The notes beneath the pieces were generated by a model, which made no database searches, was not told the origin of the DNA, and saw only the letters and a list, made by a program, of their open reading frames with translations. Source: Ectothiorhodospiraceae bacterium BW-2 (GTDB lineage Bacteria > Pseudomonadota > Gammaproteobacteria > Thiohalomonadales > Thiohalomonadaceae). Taken from it: a stretch of DNA of 64,000 nucleotides. Both the position numbers and the translations under genes were made by a program. The stretch is from contig CP032507.1 in NCBI GenBank assembly GCA_008375315.1, positions 434,001 to 498,000 of the forward strand, written 5' to 3'. Position 1 is the stretch's first letter, and every line of letters starts with the position of its first letter. Shown piece by piece: positions 18,510 to 27,053 of this stretch.

Positions 18510-19751
18510 TTATCTGGCTATACGAAGATAGTGTTGCGGATAGGTTAACATCTGCTGGCGCTGCTCTGGTGTATTACGCCAATTGGCTAAAATAGTCTGC
18601 TGATAGTTGCCGTTAATATCTTGGATTAGGACAAATTTGATATCGCTTCGCTCCAACCCCCACACGGCAGTTTTATCTATTTGAAAATAGTAGACCGTTT
18701 TAACCACTTTAGAGAGACAGATAAGCGGATAGGTAAAGGTACCACGCCCAATCACCAGATGTTCAGCGGCTGCTAATATAGCGATATCATCAGCCAGCGT
18801 GCCTGAGGCGATACTATAGGGCAACTTTCGGTTATCGAGCTCTGTTTTGAGTGCGGCAACGACAGGATTTCCCTCATCTTCATAAACTAGCTGCACTGCA
18901 TGCCAGCGTCGCTGTTGTAACACCGCGATATAGAACGCGAGCGGTGGCTGACCATAACCAAAGTGGGGGGTATTATCACTAAAGATGTCGCCGGCACGCA
19001 GGTGAATCGTTAGGGTATTGTGCGGATGGAGAGGCTGTTCAGGCAGCTCATAGGCTAAACAGGGGCGCAACTGCTGCAAAATATCGTAGCGGCTTAAATT
19101 GGGAGTAGTCAGTGGTTTAAGTGTCTGGTTATAGAAAAAGACAGATACCAACAGATTAGCTTGTAGCGCGGCGGGTGCAACCCGCAACTGCTCAATAGTA
19201 ATGCCATTAACGGTACAAGCGGGGCGAATGGCACTAAAGCCACTGTGATATATCTTTTTAATCCCATGGGTGAGGGCTAAATTATAGGCATAATTCAGTT
19301 TTATTAAGCTATTGGCAAAGCGCGCTTCACCGTGAATCAGGAGCGCATCGATCTGTGGCAGAATCGAGCCGGGTTTAAAGCCGCGATTGGCGATAATGGA
19401 GCTCTCATCAGTTCGGACTAACCGGTAGTTATCGATCCGCTCCCCTAAAAACAGATTCAGATCGATACCGTTCTGGTAACAAAACTGCCGCTCAATAGCC
19501 GTGGGCTTACGAATAAGATCAAAATCGAGCCGCTTTAGCTGTTCAATGCGTTGTAGCGTCTGGCGTTGTGCTGCGTTCCAAGTCGCAATAAGCTGTCGAT
19601 AGTGCCGCTTAACGACAGGATCAGTTGTCAGTTCGGTTTGAACTACCTCAGGTTGCAGCCACAGACGGGTTAATAGCGCTTGTGTGAGCTGCTGCGAGCT
19701 GAGTGGCTGCCGCATCAACGATGCGAGGCTCTGTCGTAGAGTAGATGACAC
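18510..19751 (-). CDS. Fucosyltransferase-like GT-B protein
   Basis: This 413-residue protein has TIHLRAGDIFSDN (HxRxGD-type motif) in the middle and LVIGRGTFTYPLICLS near the C-terminus, a pattern of alpha-1,2 and related fucosyltransferases. The N-terminal ~90 residues are helical. The start is GTG. No strong ribosome binding site is visible and the frame closes 12 codons upstream, so the start may depend on coupling to the upstream coiled-coil gene, which ends 46 nt away. It could also be another sugar transferase of the same fold. Confidence 0.6.
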   Translation of the reverse strand: MSSTLRQSLASLMRQPLSSQQLTQALLTRLWLQPEVVQTELTTDPVVKRHYRQLIATWNAAQRQTLQRIEQLKRLDFDLIRKPTAIERQFCYQNGIDLNLFLGERIDNYRLVRTDESSIIANRGFKPGSILPQIDALLIHGEARFANSLIKLNYAYNLALTHGIKKIYHSGFSAIRPACTVNGITIEQLRVAPAALQANLLVSVFFYNQTLKPLTTPNLSRYDILQQLRPCLAYELPEQPLHPHNTLTIHLRAGDIFSDNTPHFGYGQPPLAFYIAVLQQRRWHAVQLVYEDEGNPVVAALKTELDNRKLPYSIASGTLADDIAILAAAEHLVIGRGTFTYPLICLSKVVKTVYYFQIDKTAVWGLERSDIKFVLIQDINGNYQQTILANWRNTPEQRQQMLTYPQHYLRIAR

Positions 19752-19797
19752 CGGCTTGGCAGCTACAGCACTTGGTGTTTGCGATCTCTATCAAAGT

Positions 19798-21594
19798 TTA
19801 AAGTTTATCGAGCATGAGGTCTTTTATCAGATCAATTTGGGCTTCCGCTTTCACGAGCTCAGTCTCAAGTAGCTGCTGTCGCTGCTCGTTTTCCTGATTA
19901 CGCTGTTGTAGCTGCTGGTTCTGTTGGGTTAACTCGCCTTGACTCGACTCTAACGCTGCAACACGGCTCTTAAGCTGATCTCGCTCGGCTGTAACCGACT
20001 TATGGGTTTCAGTCAATTCGTGTAGCTGTTTTCGCGCTGCATCGCGCTCACCAGTAAGGCTTTTAGTCGCTTCGGTCAGCTCTGTGGCTTGGTTGCGGGC
20101 ACTATCGCGCTCGGCGGTGAGATTTTTATTTGCCTCAGTCAGCTCAGATGCCTGTTTACGGGCACTATCTCGCTCGGCGGTGAGGTTTTTAGTCGCTTCA
20201 GTGAGTTCTGATGCCTGCTTGCGGGCACTATCGCGCTCGGCAGTGAGGTTTTTAGTCGCTTCGGTCAGCTCTGTGGCTTGCTTGCAGGCACTATCGCGCT
20301 CGGCGGTGAGGTTTTTAGTCGCTTCAGTGAGTTCTGCTGCCTGCTTGCGGGCACCATCGCGCTCAGCAGTAAGGTTTTTATTTGCTTCGGTCAGCTCTGT
20401 GGCTTGCTTGCGGGCACTATCGCGCTCGGCAGTGAGGTTTTTAGTCGCTTCGGTCAGCTCTGTGGCTTGCTTGCGGGCACTATCGCGCTCGGCGGTGAGG
20501 TTTTTAGTCGCTTCAGTGAGTTCTGCTGCCTGCTTGCGGGCACCATCGCGCTCAGCAGTAAGGTTTTTATTTGCTTCGGTCAGCTCTGTGGCTTGGTTGC
20601 GGGCACTATCGCACTCGGCGGTGAGGTTTTTAGTCGCTTCAGTGAGTTCTGCTGCCTGCTTGCGGGCACTATCGCGCTCGGCGGTGAGGTTTTTAGTCGC
20701 TTCAGTCAGCTCTGCTGCCTGCTTGCGGGCACTATCGCACTCGGCGGTGAGGTTTTTAGTCGCTTCAGTCAGTTCTGCTGCCTGCTTGCGGGCACTATCG
20801 CGCTCGGCGGTGAGGTTTTTATTTGCTTCAGTGAGTTCTGCTGCCTGCTTGCGGGCACTATCGCGCTCGGCGGTGAGGTTTTTAGTCGCTTCAGTCAGCT
20901 CTGCTGCCTGCTTGCGGGCACTATCGCGCTCAGTGGTTAACTGATTTAGCTGCTGCGAGAGCTGTAGATTCTGCAGCATCATATCGTTGCGTTTTAGCTT
21001 CCAACAAGGTCTATCGGGGTCACGACTCTCATCCTGCTCTGTGACTTCATACCCCTGAGTCGCCAACCACTCTACCACCTCTGCGGCGGCTACACTGTCG
21101 TGATAGAGAGCATCAATACCACAATAGAGCTCTATCTGGCTAAACTGACCTAACTGCTCGGTCGCAGCAAGCGCCTGTAGCAGCGGTAACTCTACTCCCG
21201 GTGTATCGATCACCAACAGCTGCGGCAGCTGACTATCTAAATTTAACCCAGCCATTAGCTCAGCAACCGGTTCACTCGCCACTTCAAGCTGCTCTAGCAG
21301 CTTTAACCCCGGATAGAGCTGTTTTAGCCCGGTCGCTTGATGCAGACTATTAGCCTGCGGCAAGTTATAACGATAGAGCGTGCTATTAGAACCGCGCTCG
21401 GCCGTTACGGCAACACGCTTAATCTCTACTTCAGTCGTGGGTTGAAGCTGCTCTATCTGCTGCTGTAGTAGTGCAGACTGCTCAGGATCAGCTTCTATTA
21501 AGATCAGTTTTTGTGGCTGTTGGGGCAAATAGTCGGGTAGTTCACTACCGTTACCAGCTCCCAGATAGATAATCGTCTGTAGTTGCGCGTTCAT
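19798..21594 (-). CDS. FkbM-like methyltransferase domain fused to a 21-residue-repeat coiled coil
   Basis: 598 residues. Residues 1-200 form an FkbM-like SAM-dependent methyltransferase domain: TIIYLGAGNGSELPDYL (SAM motif I), LILIEADPEQ (acidic ribose-binding position) and LLVIDTPGVELPLLQAL (the FkbM vDveG region). From about 205 to the end the protein is coiled coil. About fifteen tandem copies have the consensus TAERDSARKQAAELTEATKNL, 21 residues or three heptads each. The layout resembles WbdD-type chain terminators with a coiled-coil ruler, but no kinase domain is present. A 63-bp DNA repeat encodes the rod. It neighbours a second coiled-coil gene in the ABC-type polysaccharide locus. 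Confidence 0.8.
   Translation of the reverse strand: MNAQLQTIIYLGAGNGSELPDYLPQQPQKLILIEADPEQSALLQQQIEQLQPTTEVEIKRVAVTAERGSNSTLYRYNLPQANSLHQATGLKQLYPGLKLLEQLEVASEPVAELMAGLNLDSQLPQLLVIDTPGVELPLLQALAATEQLGQFSQIELYCGIDALYHDSVAAAEVVEWLATQGYEVTEQDESRDPDRPCWKLKRNDMMLQNLQLSQQLNQLTTERDSARKQAAELTEATKNLTAERDSARKQAAELTEANKNLTAERDSARKQAAELTEATKNLTAECDSARKQAAELTEATKNLTAERDSARKQAAELTEATKNLTAECDSARNQATELTEANKNLTAERDGARKQAAELTEATKNLTAERDSARKQATELTEATKNLTAERDSARKQATELTEANKNLTAERDGARKQAAELTEATKNLTAERDSACKQATELTEATKNLTAERDSARKQASELTEATKNLTAERDSARKQASELTEANKNLTAERDSARNQATELTEATKSLTGERDAARKQLHELTETHKSVTAERDQLKSRVAALESSQGELTQQNQQLQQRNQENEQRQQLLETELVKAEAQIDLIKDLMLDKL
19980..20940 (-). repeat. 63-bp in-frame minisatellite, about 15 copies
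   Basis: Near-identical 63-bp units run head to tail across the coiled-coil part of the methyltransferase gene. The unit begins gcctgcttgcgggcactatc on the + strand. Differences between units fall at a few fixed positions (Thr/Asn, Arg/Cys, Ala/Thr/Ser, Ser/Gly), and the pattern of variants recurs along the array, implying repeated duplication of blocks. Units at the left end (encoding the C-terminus) are degenerate. Copy number is likely to vary between cells and is prone to misassembly. Confidence 0.93.
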
Positions 21595-21639
21595 TCGTTC
21601 TCGCCTTATTTAGATAGATTGCGGAAAGCAGATCACGGC

Positions 21640-23916
21640 TTAAACCGCGTCTAACGCCTCTCTGCTGCCGACAGCGGCAATAGCCCGCCCCTCTTGCTGT
21701 CCAAAATTTAAGTAGTGGATTAGGGGGTTAATCCCCATCGCTGCCACATCGGTGTGTTGATTCAGATAATAAGCAGTATCGAAATGGGGTGAGGGATTGC
21801 GTAATTCACCGGCACCAAACTGTAAAAAGTGGAGCGCAGGGTCGATATCGGCTTCAGCCACATCAGGGTTATGGGCTCTATACCACGCTTCGTCAAACAG
21901 TTCAGACTGGCGAATCGTTTCGGCCATTTTTTTAAGCGCCTTTTTACGCTTCTGCTTCTGTAGTGGATTCAGTTTAGCAACGAGCCCTCTCCCTTGCTGC
22001 TGCTGTGTCTGTAGATGAATAGCGCCATGGAGCCGGCCTAGTGTGGTTATCTTCTCATTTAACTGCTGTTCTAATTTTAATCGAAACTTTTCGTTTTGAG
22101 TTAGCTGCTGTTGTAACTGCTGTTCGCGCTGCTGCCATGCCTGCAACTCACTATTTAACTGCTGGTTCTCCTCTATCCGCTGCTGCAGTTGCCACTGTAG
22201 CTCTTCCGCTTCGGTTGTTTTATCACTATAACTCAGTTGCAGTTCGCTGTGCTGTTCCTGAAGTTGGTAGAGCTCCTCTGCAGCAAGTCGGTTTTCATCT
22301 ATCAGCCCCTGCTCTTTCTGCTCTAACGATTTAATCTGCTGCTGGCGCTGCTCTAACTGCTGCTCTGTCTGCTGATTTTGTAGATAGAGCTCTTCTAAGC
22401 TCTCTTGTACACTATGGAGCTGTAGCAGGATTAACTCGTTCTCTTCAGTTAGCTCCTGTTGACTACTCTGTAGCTGTTCAAACTGCTGTTTTTGCTGCTG
22501 ATACTGCTCCTTAAGCTGTTGTGTTTGCTTATTAGCTTCACTGCGTTCAGCAATGAGGGTTTTATTTGTTTCACCAAGCTCTTTGGCCTGCTTACGGGCA
22601 CTATCTCGCTCAGTGGTAAGGTTTTTAGCCGCTTCGGTCAGCTCTGCAACCTGTTTACGGGCACTATCGCGTTCAGTGGTAAGGCTTTTATTTGATGCGG
22701 CGAGCTCTGCAGCCTGCTTTTGGCTTTGCTGTAGCTGCTGCTTATGGTTGTTTGTCTCCCCTTCTAACTGCTTAATCCGCTGTTGACTGTCACTAAGCCG
22801 CTGTTGCTGTTGTTTGAGTTCACTCTCTAACTGCTGCTTCTGTTGATAGGTCTCCTCTAATGACTCTTGCACGCTATGGAGCTGTAGCAGCAGCAGTTCG
22901 CTCTCTTCTGTGAGCTCTTTCTCTCTGGCCTGCAGAGTATCACTCTGCTGCTTCTGCTGCTGATATTGCTCCTTAAGCTGTTGTACTTGCTTGTTAGCAC
23001 TATCGCGTTCAGTGGTAAGGCTTTTATTCGATGCGGCGAGCTCTGCAGCCTGCTTTTGGCTTTGCTGTAGCTGCTGCTTATGGTTGTTTGTCTCCCCTTC
23101 TAACTGCTTAATCTGTGTCTGACTCTCGCTGAGTTGGCGGCTCCTGCCACTTAACTCCATCTCTAGCTGTTTAACCCGATGCTGACTTTCACCAAGCCGC
23201 TGTTGCTCTATTTGAGCTTGGGCTAAGTCGGTCACCATTTGGTGATAGGCTCTATAGAGCTGTTCAAACTGAGCTGTCCAATCTACCTCTAACAGCTCCG
23301 ACAACGGCCAACTGCTCGCTTCCAGCTCTCGCTGTAGGCGATTAATCTCATCATCCGGCAGATAAGCGCTAGCCAGTACGCTCTCTAACCTGAGTTCAGA
23401 GAAAGGATCCACAGGATCCCAATGGTGCTCTCCATGCGGTAGATTAAGCCCAAAAGTCGTTAAAGTCTGAATCAATTCGGTAGGCGATGCGACCACCTGA
23501 CCACTATGAAGGAGTAACGCCCGCCGACGCTGCATGCGCTGAAACTGTAACAGTTGGCGACTAGACTCCCGCCACTGCGCCACCATCAGATCCGGCTCAA
23601 CGCCAGATTGAAGCGCCGTGGCCAGTGCGGAACGAAAAGGGAGATAGAACAGCAGAAAAGTAGCCTGCGGCAATCGTTTGTGCCACTTCCCCAGCGCGAA
23701 GGGATCGGACTCTTCAATCCAGTAGATCGCTGCATCGTCAACCGGCTCAGGCAAATGTGCCTGAAGTAGTGTCAAATCGACCCCACCGGAGGCATCTTCA
23801 GATGATAACAGCGGCTGCAATAGAGTTGTCGGAATTGGGGTAAATAACTCCGCCAATATCGGTTGAACACGGCTCCAACCGCTATAGGGTGCTGCTGTGC
23901 TAATCACAAATCGCAT
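21640..23916 (-). CDS. Long coiled-coil protein with C-terminal NPDV modules
   Basis: 758 residues. The N-terminal ~230 residues are globular and not recognised (MRFVISTAAPYSGWSRVQPI, YWIEESDPFALGKW). A glutamine-rich coiled coil follows (about 235-650). It includes two copies of the TERDSARKQ-type unit that makes up the neighbouring methyltransferase rod, and two duplicated blocks of SQKQAAELAASNKSLTTERD. The C-terminus has two modules of the form FDxxYYxxxxPDVxxxxxxPxxHxxxFGxxE, shared with glycosyltransferases of this locus. Start ATG with GAGG upstream. A scaffold or length-sensing role in polysaccharide assembly is inference. Confidence 0.72.
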   Translation of the reverse strand: MRFVISTAAPYSGWSRVQPILAELFTPIPTTLLQPLLSSEDASGGVDLTLLQAHLPEPVDDAAIYWIEESDPFALGKWHKRLPQATFLLFYLPFRSALATALQSGVEPDLMVAQWRESSRQLLQFQRMQRRRALLLHSGQVVASPTELIQTLTTFGLNLPHGEHHWDPVDPFSELRLESVLASAYLPDDEINRLQRELEASSWPLSELLEVDWTAQFEQLYRAYHQMVTDLAQAQIEQQRLGESQHRVKQLEMELSGRSRQLSESQTQIKQLEGETNNHKQQLQQSQKQAAELAASNKSLTTERDSANKQVQQLKEQYQQQKQQSDTLQAREKELTEESELLLLQLHSVQESLEETYQQKQQLESELKQQQQRLSDSQQRIKQLEGETNNHKQQLQQSQKQAAELAASNKSLTTERDSARKQVAELTEAAKNLTTERDSARKQAKELGETNKTLIAERSEANKQTQQLKEQYQQQKQQFEQLQSSQQELTEENELILLQLHSVQESLEELYLQNQQTEQQLEQRQQQIKSLEQKEQGLIDENRLAAEELYQLQEQHSELQLSYSDKTTEAEELQWQLQQRIEENQQLNSELQAWQQREQQLQQQLTQNEKFRLKLEQQLNEKITTLGRLHGAIHLQTQQQQGRGLVAKLNPLQKQKRKKALKKMAETIRQSELFDEAWYRAHNPDVAEADIDPALHFLQFGAGELRNPSPHFDTAYYLNQHTDVAAMGINPLIHYLNFGQQEGRAIAAVGSREALDAV

Positions 23917-23949
23917 AAAATTTCCTCAAAAAAGTCAGTTCTTGTCGGT

Positions 23950-25197
23950 TCAATTCAGGCCAAAAGTCGCAGTCGGCGCAGCGAGTAATGCCAACTCCGA
24001 TAGTGCTGCGCTGCGCGGATTATACGCTGAGACTGTCTGAATTGCATTCAGCCGCAAGGGATCGGAGTGGTAGTGACACTCAATAATGGAGGTCACACGC
24101 TGCAGCAGCTCTGGCGAGTCGATATCGAGTAAAAAGCCGTTAACGCCATCGAAAATATACTCCGAAGCAGCCCCAGCTGAAGTGATTAATACAATCACCC
24201 CACACGCCATCGCCTCCACCGCTGTGCGGCCAAAGGCCTGGTAGTCGGAGAGATCGAGAAAAAAGTGGCTCTGCTGCAGAAGGCGAGCGACCTGCTGGCG
24301 CGTCAGCTCACCGTGGTTATGGTAACGAAAATCGCTTACTAACCGATAGTCTGATAATCGCTCTTCAGCCGTTCCAAAAATATCGATAGTAATATCGTTA
24401 CCAAAAATATCGGCTAACGCTTTTAATAGCGTCATGGTTCTTGCCGCTCCCCGCCGTGGAGTTTCGGGTCGCACCATCGCAGCTACCCGAATAGGCACCT
24501 CCCGTTTTAACCAAAATGGAGCGTTAGGATCAGGAGAGTAGATTTGGTGATCAAGGCTAGGGGTAACCTGATGCACGGTAACATCGTGCTGTTTTGAGAC
24601 CCGATTCGCTAGCCAGCCGGTTTTAGCAAAACAGAGCGTATCGGGCAGCAGTCGATAGGAGTCATACGCCTGCTGCCACGCAGTGGAACCAGGCTCAAAA
24701 AAATCGGGTTCATAATCTTGTATATAGTAGGCCGGTTGTAACTGCGGATAGCGCTCCACCATCGATTTTACCAACGCCATTGAGCTATATAGGGTAGCGA
24801 TTAGGGTATCAACTCCCTCAACAACCCGCTCCAGATAGCTCTCATCAAAATTGACCAACATCTGCTCAATATCATCAATCACGCTATAGTGAGCTAAAAA
24901 AAAGTGGCGGTTATGGGGACGAATCGCAATCTGCGCCTCAACCCCTAACTGCCGCATTGCCGCACACTCCTGCACAATCGAGTGAATCCCCCCAGCGATA
25001 CCGGCAATTGGTAACAGAAACAGAATACGCTGTTGCCGTGCTGATAGGGGTAACTCTGTATTAACAGCGGCGGGCGAGTAATATTTAATAAACAGATTCG
25101 GGTCGGTCACATCACAGCGACGCTCTGCTAGCGCCAGATTAAAGCCGAACCGAGTGGCTAACTGCGGAGAGTGCTGCAACAGCTGGCGATAGAGCAC
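23950..25197 (-). CDS. Glycosyltransferase family 4 protein, start unclear
   Basis: This is a GT4-type (GT-B) glycosyltransferase of at least 415 residues: ILFLLPIAGIAGGIHSIVQE at the N-terminal domain, YYIQDYEPDFF, and the nucleotide-sugar site LSDYQAFGRTAVEAMACGV followed by EYIFDGVNGFLLD. GTG 25197 is the first canonical start, but the same frame stays open upstream to the galE stop at 25273. It encodes KLKQANRAFQQRNYPLALV there, a helix shared with other proteins of this locus. Translation therefore probably begins further upstream at a non-standard codon, such as ATT at 25269 behind a GAGAGG site, or the two genes were once fused. Confidence 0.83.
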   Translation of the reverse strand: MLYRQLLQHSPQLATRFGFNLALAERRCDVTDPNLFIKYYSPAAVNTELPLSARQQRILFLLPIAGIAGGIHSIVQECAAMRQLGVEAQIAIRPHNRHFFLAHYSVIDDIEQMLVNFDESYLERVVEGVDTLIATLYSSMALVKSMVERYPQLQPAYYIQDYEPDFFEPGSTAWQQAYDSYRLLPDTLCFAKTGWLANRVSKQHDVTVHQVTPSLDHQIYSPDPNAPFWLKREVPIRVAAMVRPETPRRGAARTMTLLKALADIFGNDITIDIFGTAEERLSDYRLVSDFRYHNHGELTRQQVARLLQQSHFFLDLSDYQAFGRTAVEAMACGVIVLITSAGAASEYIFDGVNGFLLDIDSPELLQRVTSIIECHYHSDPLRLNAIQTVSAYNPRSAALSELALLAAPTATFGLN

Positions 25198-25272
25198 TAG
25201 CGCTAGCGGGTAGTTGCGCTGCTGAAAAGCGCGATTAGCCTGTTTAAGTTTTTCAATTAAAAGGGGAATCGT

Positions 25273-27051
25273 TCAACCTCTCACGGCTTGCCAAGCGTGT
25301 TCAACAAGGGTATCAAGATCACGATAGCGTGGCTGCCATCCCAATTCCACTTCGGCTTTTTGACTATCGGCCACTAAAACGGCCGGATCCCCCGCTCGAC
25401 GAGCTACAACTTCAGCCGGAATATCGTGCCCGGTGATACGGCGACAGCTATCGATCACCTGCTGTACCGAATAGCCCTCGCCATTACCTAAATTAAACTG
25501 AAGACTCTGCCCCTCCTGCCATAACTTCTCTAGTGCTAAAATATGGGCTCGGCAGAGATCACTGACATGAATGTAGTCACGAATACAGCTACCATCTGCG
25601 GTCTCATAGTCGTTACCATACATAGCTATCGCCGGCCGCTGCCCAAGTGCGACCTGCAGCGTTAGCGGAATGAGGTGGGTCTCCGGATCGTGCCGTTCAC
25701 GCAGGCCACTCCCCGGCTCGGCACCGGCGGCGTTAAAGTAGCGCAGCGCTACCGATTTCAGGCCAAACGCGTGATCATAGTCTTGTAGTAGCAGCTCAAC
25801 CATCCACTTAGTGCGACCATAGGGGTTAATCGGCTGCTGCGGGTGGTTCTCATCAAGCGGGATCTGCTGCGGTTGACCAAAAATAGCTGCAGTGGAGGAG
25901 AAGATCAGCGCCTTAACCTGGTGTCGCACCAGCGCATTTAGCAGGTTAATCGTGTTAGCCAAATTATTATGGTAGTAGAGATCAGGCCGCGTTACCGACT
26001 CACCGACCTGAATCGAAGAGGCAAAGTGCATTACTCCGTCAATCGTATAGTTTTGCAACAGTCGATCCAGTGCGGCACTATCACCAATATCGCCTTCAAT
26101 AAACTCGCCACCCACGACTGCATCACGATAGCCGGCCGAGAGATTATCAAAGGTAACCACACGATACCCCTGCTGTAGCAGTAGATAGACCATATGGGAG
26201 CCGATATAGCCAGCGCCTCCAACGACTAACACGGTTCGTTGTGAGGGCTGACTTTGCGGCGACGCTATCGCTTCGGTAACCAAGGGATTAGGTGTTTTAG
26301 GCTCCGCTTCAGCGCTCTGATCAGCCACCGCGCTGTGCTCTTGCTCAACGGTTTGCCGCTCCTCATCGGTCAGAGCTGTGCGGCAGTGCTCGATAAGCTG
26401 ATCAAATAGCGTTTGATTCGCTTCATAACCGGCTAGCTGCGGCAGCTCCAGTGCCATACGATAGGCGCGTTGATAGAGTTTTTGATTAAACAGAATGCGG
26501 ATCTGGTTATCTCGTAGCCAGATGCTCTGCAGCCCCTGAGCTTCAGCCTGTTGTAGGATTTTCATCGCACTAAAAAAGCGCTGCTGCTCACGATAGGCTA
26601 TCGCCAACTCCAAATAGAGCAGCAGATTATAACGCTGCGACTCTAATAGTGGGGTCAGATGATCAACCACGGCAGACCAGTTGAGCCGCTCTTTATCGAG
26701 GGCTATCTGCTGTCGCCACTCGGTCGTTTCAGCAGCGTAGAGCCGTTCGAGCTGCTGATTAAAGAACTCTTTATCGGCCACCGGAGCTAATTGAAGCGCC
26801 TGAACCCAGTGCGCTAGCGCCTGCTGCTGCTGTTGTAGTTCAACTTTAGCCCGGGCACGGTTATCTTCAATCCAGCAGCTCGTGCCAAACCTAAGTTCGG
26901 CTTCATCCAGCCACTGTAGTGATGTCTCAATTTCCCTCTGATTACGCAAGGCGATGGCGAGTTTAAGTAGATCATCCAAGGCGGCACTTGGGTGTTGAGC
27001 CTGTTGCTGAAGCAGAGTGAGTTCATCCTCTGCACTCTCGTTGTGTTGCAT
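25273..27051 (-). CDS. galE: TPR-domain / UDP-glucose 4-epimerase (GalE) fusion
   Basis: 592 residues. Residues 1-230 are helical TPR-like repeats and about 231-270 a polar linker. From 272 onward there is a full-length GalE-type extended SDR: VLVVGGAGYIGSHMVY (NAD-binding, GxxGxxG at 278-284), the catalytic Tyr-Lys in PYGRTKWMVE near 420, and YGNDYETADGSCIRDYIHV, diagnostic of GalE. The enzyme interconverts UDP-glucose and UDP-galactose (or the N-acetyl forms) and would supply sugars for the polysaccharide. Normal GalE lacks the TPR half, so the fusion may tether the epimerase to the assembly machinery. It lies 2 nt after the upstream gene. Confidence 0.92.
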   Translation of the reverse strand: MQHNESAEDELTLLQQQAQHPSAALDDLLKLAIALRNQREIETSLQWLDEAELRFGTSCWIEDNRARAKVELQQQQQALAHWVQALQLAPVADKEFFNQQLERLYAAETTEWRQQIALDKERLNWSAVVDHLTPLLESQRYNLLLYLELAIAYREQQRFFSAMKILQQAEAQGLQSIWLRDNQIRILFNQKLYQRAYRMALELPQLAGYEANQTLFDQLIEHCRTALTDEERQTVEQEHSAVADQSAEAEPKTPNPLVTEAIASPQSQPSQRTVLVVGGAGYIGSHMVYLLLQQGYRVVTFDNLSAGYRDAVVGGEFIEGDIGDSAALDRLLQNYTIDGVMHFASSIQVGESVTRPDLYYHNNLANTINLLNALVRHQVKALIFSSTAAIFGQPQQIPLDENHPQQPINPYGRTKWMVELLLQDYDHAFGLKSVALRYFNAAGAEPGSGLRERHDPETHLIPLTLQVALGQRPAIAMYGNDYETADGSCIRDYIHVSDLCRAHILALEKLWQEGQSLQFNLGNGEGYSVQQVIDSCRRITGHDIPAEVVARRAGDPAVLVADSQKAEVELGWQPRYRDLDTLVEHAWQAVRG

Positions 27052-27053
27052 AA

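Noticed and set aside
19980-20940. Tandem repeats considered as a CRISPR array
   Set aside because: Units are directly adjacent with no unique spacers, and they encode a continuous coiled coil.
20084-20944. A 286-residue + strand open frame and a second 220-residue frame over the same bases
   Set aside because: Both are antisense readings of the 63-bp minisatellite; a repeat without stops in one frame easily stays open in others. The - strand product has a coherent heptad pattern and an N-terminal enzyme domain.
25273-25275. TGA read as selenocysteine
   Set aside because: The GalE domain ends normally just before it, and no selenocysteine insertion structure or selenoprotein family context is visible.
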